Assembly: GCA_041854955.1 (NCBI GenBank)
Contig: JBHADF010000026.1
Location: 1-6,134, forward strand
DNA length: 6,134 nucleotides
Source: CAMENZ01 sp041854955
Lineage (GTDB): Bacteria; Bacillota; Clostridia; Peptostreptococcales; Anaerovoracaceae
Direction of reading: 5' to 3'
The notes under the pieces: model-generated
Database searches by the model: none
Told to the model about the DNA's origin: nothing
Seen by the model: the letters and a program-made list of their open reading frames with translations, nothing else
Shown here: piece after piece, positions 4,536-6,134 of the stretch
Layout: each line of letters opens with the position of its first letter
Position numbering within the stretch: position 1 is the first letter of the stretch
Made by a program: the position numbers and the translations under genes

Positions 4536-5978
4536 CTAATCCTTTATTATTTCTACGCCCTGAGGTGTGTCCTTAAGGGTGTAGCCCTTGGCTTTAATCT
4601 CATCTCTTAAGCTGTCGGCCTTGGCAAAATCCTTGGCCTTCTTTGCCTCGGTTCTTGCTTCTGCCAGCTTGATGATTTCCTCGGGTATGTCCTTGTATCT
4701 GTCGGCTTCCTTCTCCGCCTGAGCCTTTCTCTGCTTTTCAGCCGCCTCCAGCAAGTCAAGAGACAGAACCGTATCAAAGTCTCCCAGCACCTTCAGCTTG
4801 GTGGCATCGTCGGTGTCGTACTTCAAAACATCGTAGAGCACGGACATGGCGTTGGCCGTATTTAAGTCGTTGCACATGGCATTGTCGAATTTTTCTGTAA
4901 GTGCCCTTACGGCAGCATCATCAAGTTTCCCTCCCGAAGCAGGGCTCAGCTGGGCAATCCTTCCGATGAGCTTATCGTAAGCCACGGTGGCGTTATCGAG
5001 AGCTTCAAAGGTAAAGGTCAAGGTCTTTCTGTAATGAGACTGAAGGCAGAAAAATCTGTAAACCACCGGATTGTAGCCCTTGGATTCCAGCAGGGAAACG
5101 GTTAGGAACTCGCCTTTGGACTTGCTCATTTTACCCGTCTCATCGTTTAAGTGCAATACGTGGAACCACTGCTCGCACCAGGGGTGGCCAAGGTAGGCCT
5201 CCGACTGAGCTATCTCGTTGGTATGGTGAGGGAAGGAATTATCGATGCCTCCACAGTGAAGGTCGCAATACTCTCCCAGATGCTTCATGGAAATGCAGGA
5301 GCACTCGATATGCCAGCCCGGATAACCTACGCCCCAAGGGGAATCCCACTTGAGAGCCTGATCCTCGAACTTGGACTGGGTGAACCAGAGGACGAAGTCA
5401 GCCTTGTTGCGCTTGTTGCTGTCCTCTTCAACTCCTTCTCTAACGCCTACCTGTAAATCCTCTTCCTCGTGGTCGTTAAAGACATAGTATTTATCTATGG
5501 TAGATGTATCGAAGTAGATGTTTCCCCCTGCCTGATAGGCGTGGCCCTTTTTCAGAAGCTCCTGAACCATTTCAATGTATTCGGGAATCAGGTTGGTGGC
5601 AGGCTCCACCACATCGGGGGTCTTAATATTCAGTTTGGCGCAGTCGTCGAAAAAGGCGTCGGTGTAGTACTTGGCAATTTCCAGAACCGACTTGTTTTCA
5701 CGCTTTGCACCTTTAACCATCTTGTCCTCCCCTGTATCCGCGTCGGAGGAAAGATGGCCTACATCGGTGATGTTCATAACACGCTTTACATCGTATCCGT
5801 AAAATCTCAAATATTTTTCCAGCACGTCCTCCATGATGTAGGAACGGAGGTTTCCGATATGGGCGAAATGATAGACTGTAGGTCCACAGGTATACATGCC
5901 TACCCTGCCCTCTTCACGGGTTTGGAAAACGTCCCTGCTCCTGGTCATAGAGTTATATAGTTTAAATGGTCTTTTCAT
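4536..5978 (-). CDS. cysS: Cysteinyl-tRNA synthetase
   Basis: This class I synthetase charges tRNA-Cys with cysteine at the expense of ATP. The 480-aa length is usual for the family. The N-terminal strand LYNSMTRSRDVFQ is followed by MYTCGPTVYHFAHIGNLRSY (28-47), carrying zinc ligand Cys31 and the HIGH-type motif HIGN (40-43). Other zinc-site residues match E. coli: Cys226 in GWHIECSC, His251 and Glu255 in FPHHTNEIAQSE. The KMSKS loop is at 283-287 in TGKMSKSKGEF. The C-terminal portion (about 355-480) is helical, ending in a charged anticodon-domain tail. The zinc-site area carries extra cysteines (228, 238, 242) and the variant HCGGIDNSFPHHTNE where many homologues have HxGGxDLxFPHHENE. Start: GAGG seven bases before the ATG. 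The 39-nt AT-rich gap upstream shows no well-spaced promoter, and there is no room for a T-box leader, so co-transcription with the gene before it is possible. Confidence 0.97.
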   Translation of the reverse strand: MKRPFKLYNSMTRSRDVFQTREEGRVGMYTCGPTVYHFAHIGNLRSYIMEDVLEKYLRFYGYDVKRVMNITDVGHLSSDADTGEDKMVKGAKRENKSVLEIAKYYTDAFFDDCAKLNIKTPDVVEPATNLIPEYIEMVQELLKKGHAYQAGGNIYFDTSTIDKYYVFNDHEEEDLQVGVREGVEEDSNKRNKADFVLWFTQSKFEDQALKWDSPWGVGYPGWHIECSCISMKHLGEYCDLHCGGIDNSFPHHTNEIAQSEAYLGHPWCEQWFHVLHLNDETGKMSKSKGEFLTVSLLESKGYNPVVYRFFCLQSHYRKTLTFTFEALDNATVAYDKLIGRIAQLSPASGGKLDDAAVRALTEKFDNAMCNDLNTANAMSVLYDVLKYDTDDATKLKVLGDFDTVLSLDLLEAAEKQRKAQAEKEADRYKDIPEEIIKLAEARTEAKKAKDFAKADSLRDEIKAKGYTLKDTPQGVEIIKD

Positions 5979-6017
5979 GTTTTTTCCTCAGTAATTATGG
6001 TTATAATTTATTATCAA

Positions 6018-6134
6018 TTATTCTTCGGTGATGGTTATGGTCTTGATAACCTGGGGAGTCAGAGGCTTATCGCTGTAGTCTCTCTTCTGAGCTACGATAA
6101 AATCTGCCGTGTCCATGCCCTCGGTCACCTTTCC
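6018..6134 (-). CDS. Peptidyl-prolyl cis-trans isomerase, cyclophilin type (C-terminal end only)
   Basis: The last 38 codons of an open frame enter from the right edge and end at TAA (6020-6018). The peptide reads GKVTEGMDTADFIVAQKRDY followed by SDKPLTPQVIKTITITEE. GKVxEGMDxxDxI, a short variable loop, then P-x-x-x-Q-x-I-K-x-x-T is the typical C-terminus of bacterial cyclophilins, which accelerate cis-trans isomerisation of prolyl bonds in protein folding. Whether the protein is cytoplasmic or secreted depends on the missing N-terminus. The stop lies 39 nt upstream of cysS in the same orientation. The family call rests on a short segment but a characteristic one. Confidence 0.8.
   Translation of the reverse strand, partial: GKVTEGMDTADFIVAQKRDYSDKPLTPQVIKTITITEE

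Noticed and set aside
5469..5960. 163-codon plus-strand frame opposite cysS
   Set aside because: The cysS frame shows all catalytic and zinc motifs; the antisense frame shows none and is treated as a shadow.
5979..6017. AT-rich gap before cysS with TTGATA and CATAAT as a promoter
   Set aside because: The two hexamers are only 12 bases apart and no other pair has proper spacing. The AATTAT-GGTT-ATAATT inverted repeat (5993-6008) is a weak six-pair AT stem with no clear role.

Overview
The window is a compact block of genes that all read on the minus strand. It looks like a chromosomal segment of a Clostridia-type Bacillota (Firmicutes) bacterium. The evidence is the family content (SigH-type sporulation/transition sigma factor, Mini-RNase III, RlmB, EpsC-type serine acetyltransferase), strong AGGAGG-type ribosome binding sites, and a gene order related to the Bacillus cysE-cysS-mrnC-rlmB-rae1-sigH-rpmG-secE-nusG cluster. 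Base composition appears intermediate rather than very AT-rich. I cannot name a genus from the sequence alone.

Layout in the direction of transcription (high to low coordinates): the last 38 codons of a cyclophilin-type peptidyl-prolyl isomerase (6134-6018); cysS, cysteinyl-tRNA synthetase (5978-4536); serine O-acetyltransferase (4496-3642); mrnC, Mini-ribonuclease III (3642-3247); thyA, thymidylate synthase (3243-2413); folA, dihydrofolate reductase (2401-1895); rlmB, 23S rRNA 2'-O-methyltransferase (1891-944); sigH (954 or 975 down to 346); tRNA-Thr(GGT) (301-226); and the first 46 codons of tuf, elongation factor Tu (140-1). Spacing from cysS to sigH is very tight: gaps of 39, 3, 11 and 3 nt, a 1-nt TAATG overlap, and a rlmB/sigH overlap of at least 11 nt. 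Co-transcription and translational coupling are therefore likely. There is no gene-free stretch above 300 bases.

The genes fall into three themes. The first is cysteine supply and charging (serine acetyltransferase with CysS). The second is RNA maturation and translation (MrnC for 23S rRNA ends, RlmB for 23S methylation, tRNA-Thr, EF-Tu). The third is a two-gene dTMP module in which ThyA makes dTMP and dihydrofolate and FolA regenerates tetrahydrofolate. SigH adds a growth-phase or sporulation regulator to the end of the run. A good extended -10 promoter candidate inside the 3' end of sigH could start a separate tRNA-Thr-tuf transcript. The tRNA-tuf spacer can fold into competing hairpins that resemble an attenuator.

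Most of the window is conserved housekeeping synteny, and I see no mobile element, CRISPR array or new defence-type system. The points most worth a second look are the tRNA-Thr/tuf spacer structure, the thyA-folA pair at the position where several clostridia carry thyX, the arginine/glycine-rich N-terminal extension of RlmB, and non-standard active-site residues in ThyA and FolA.
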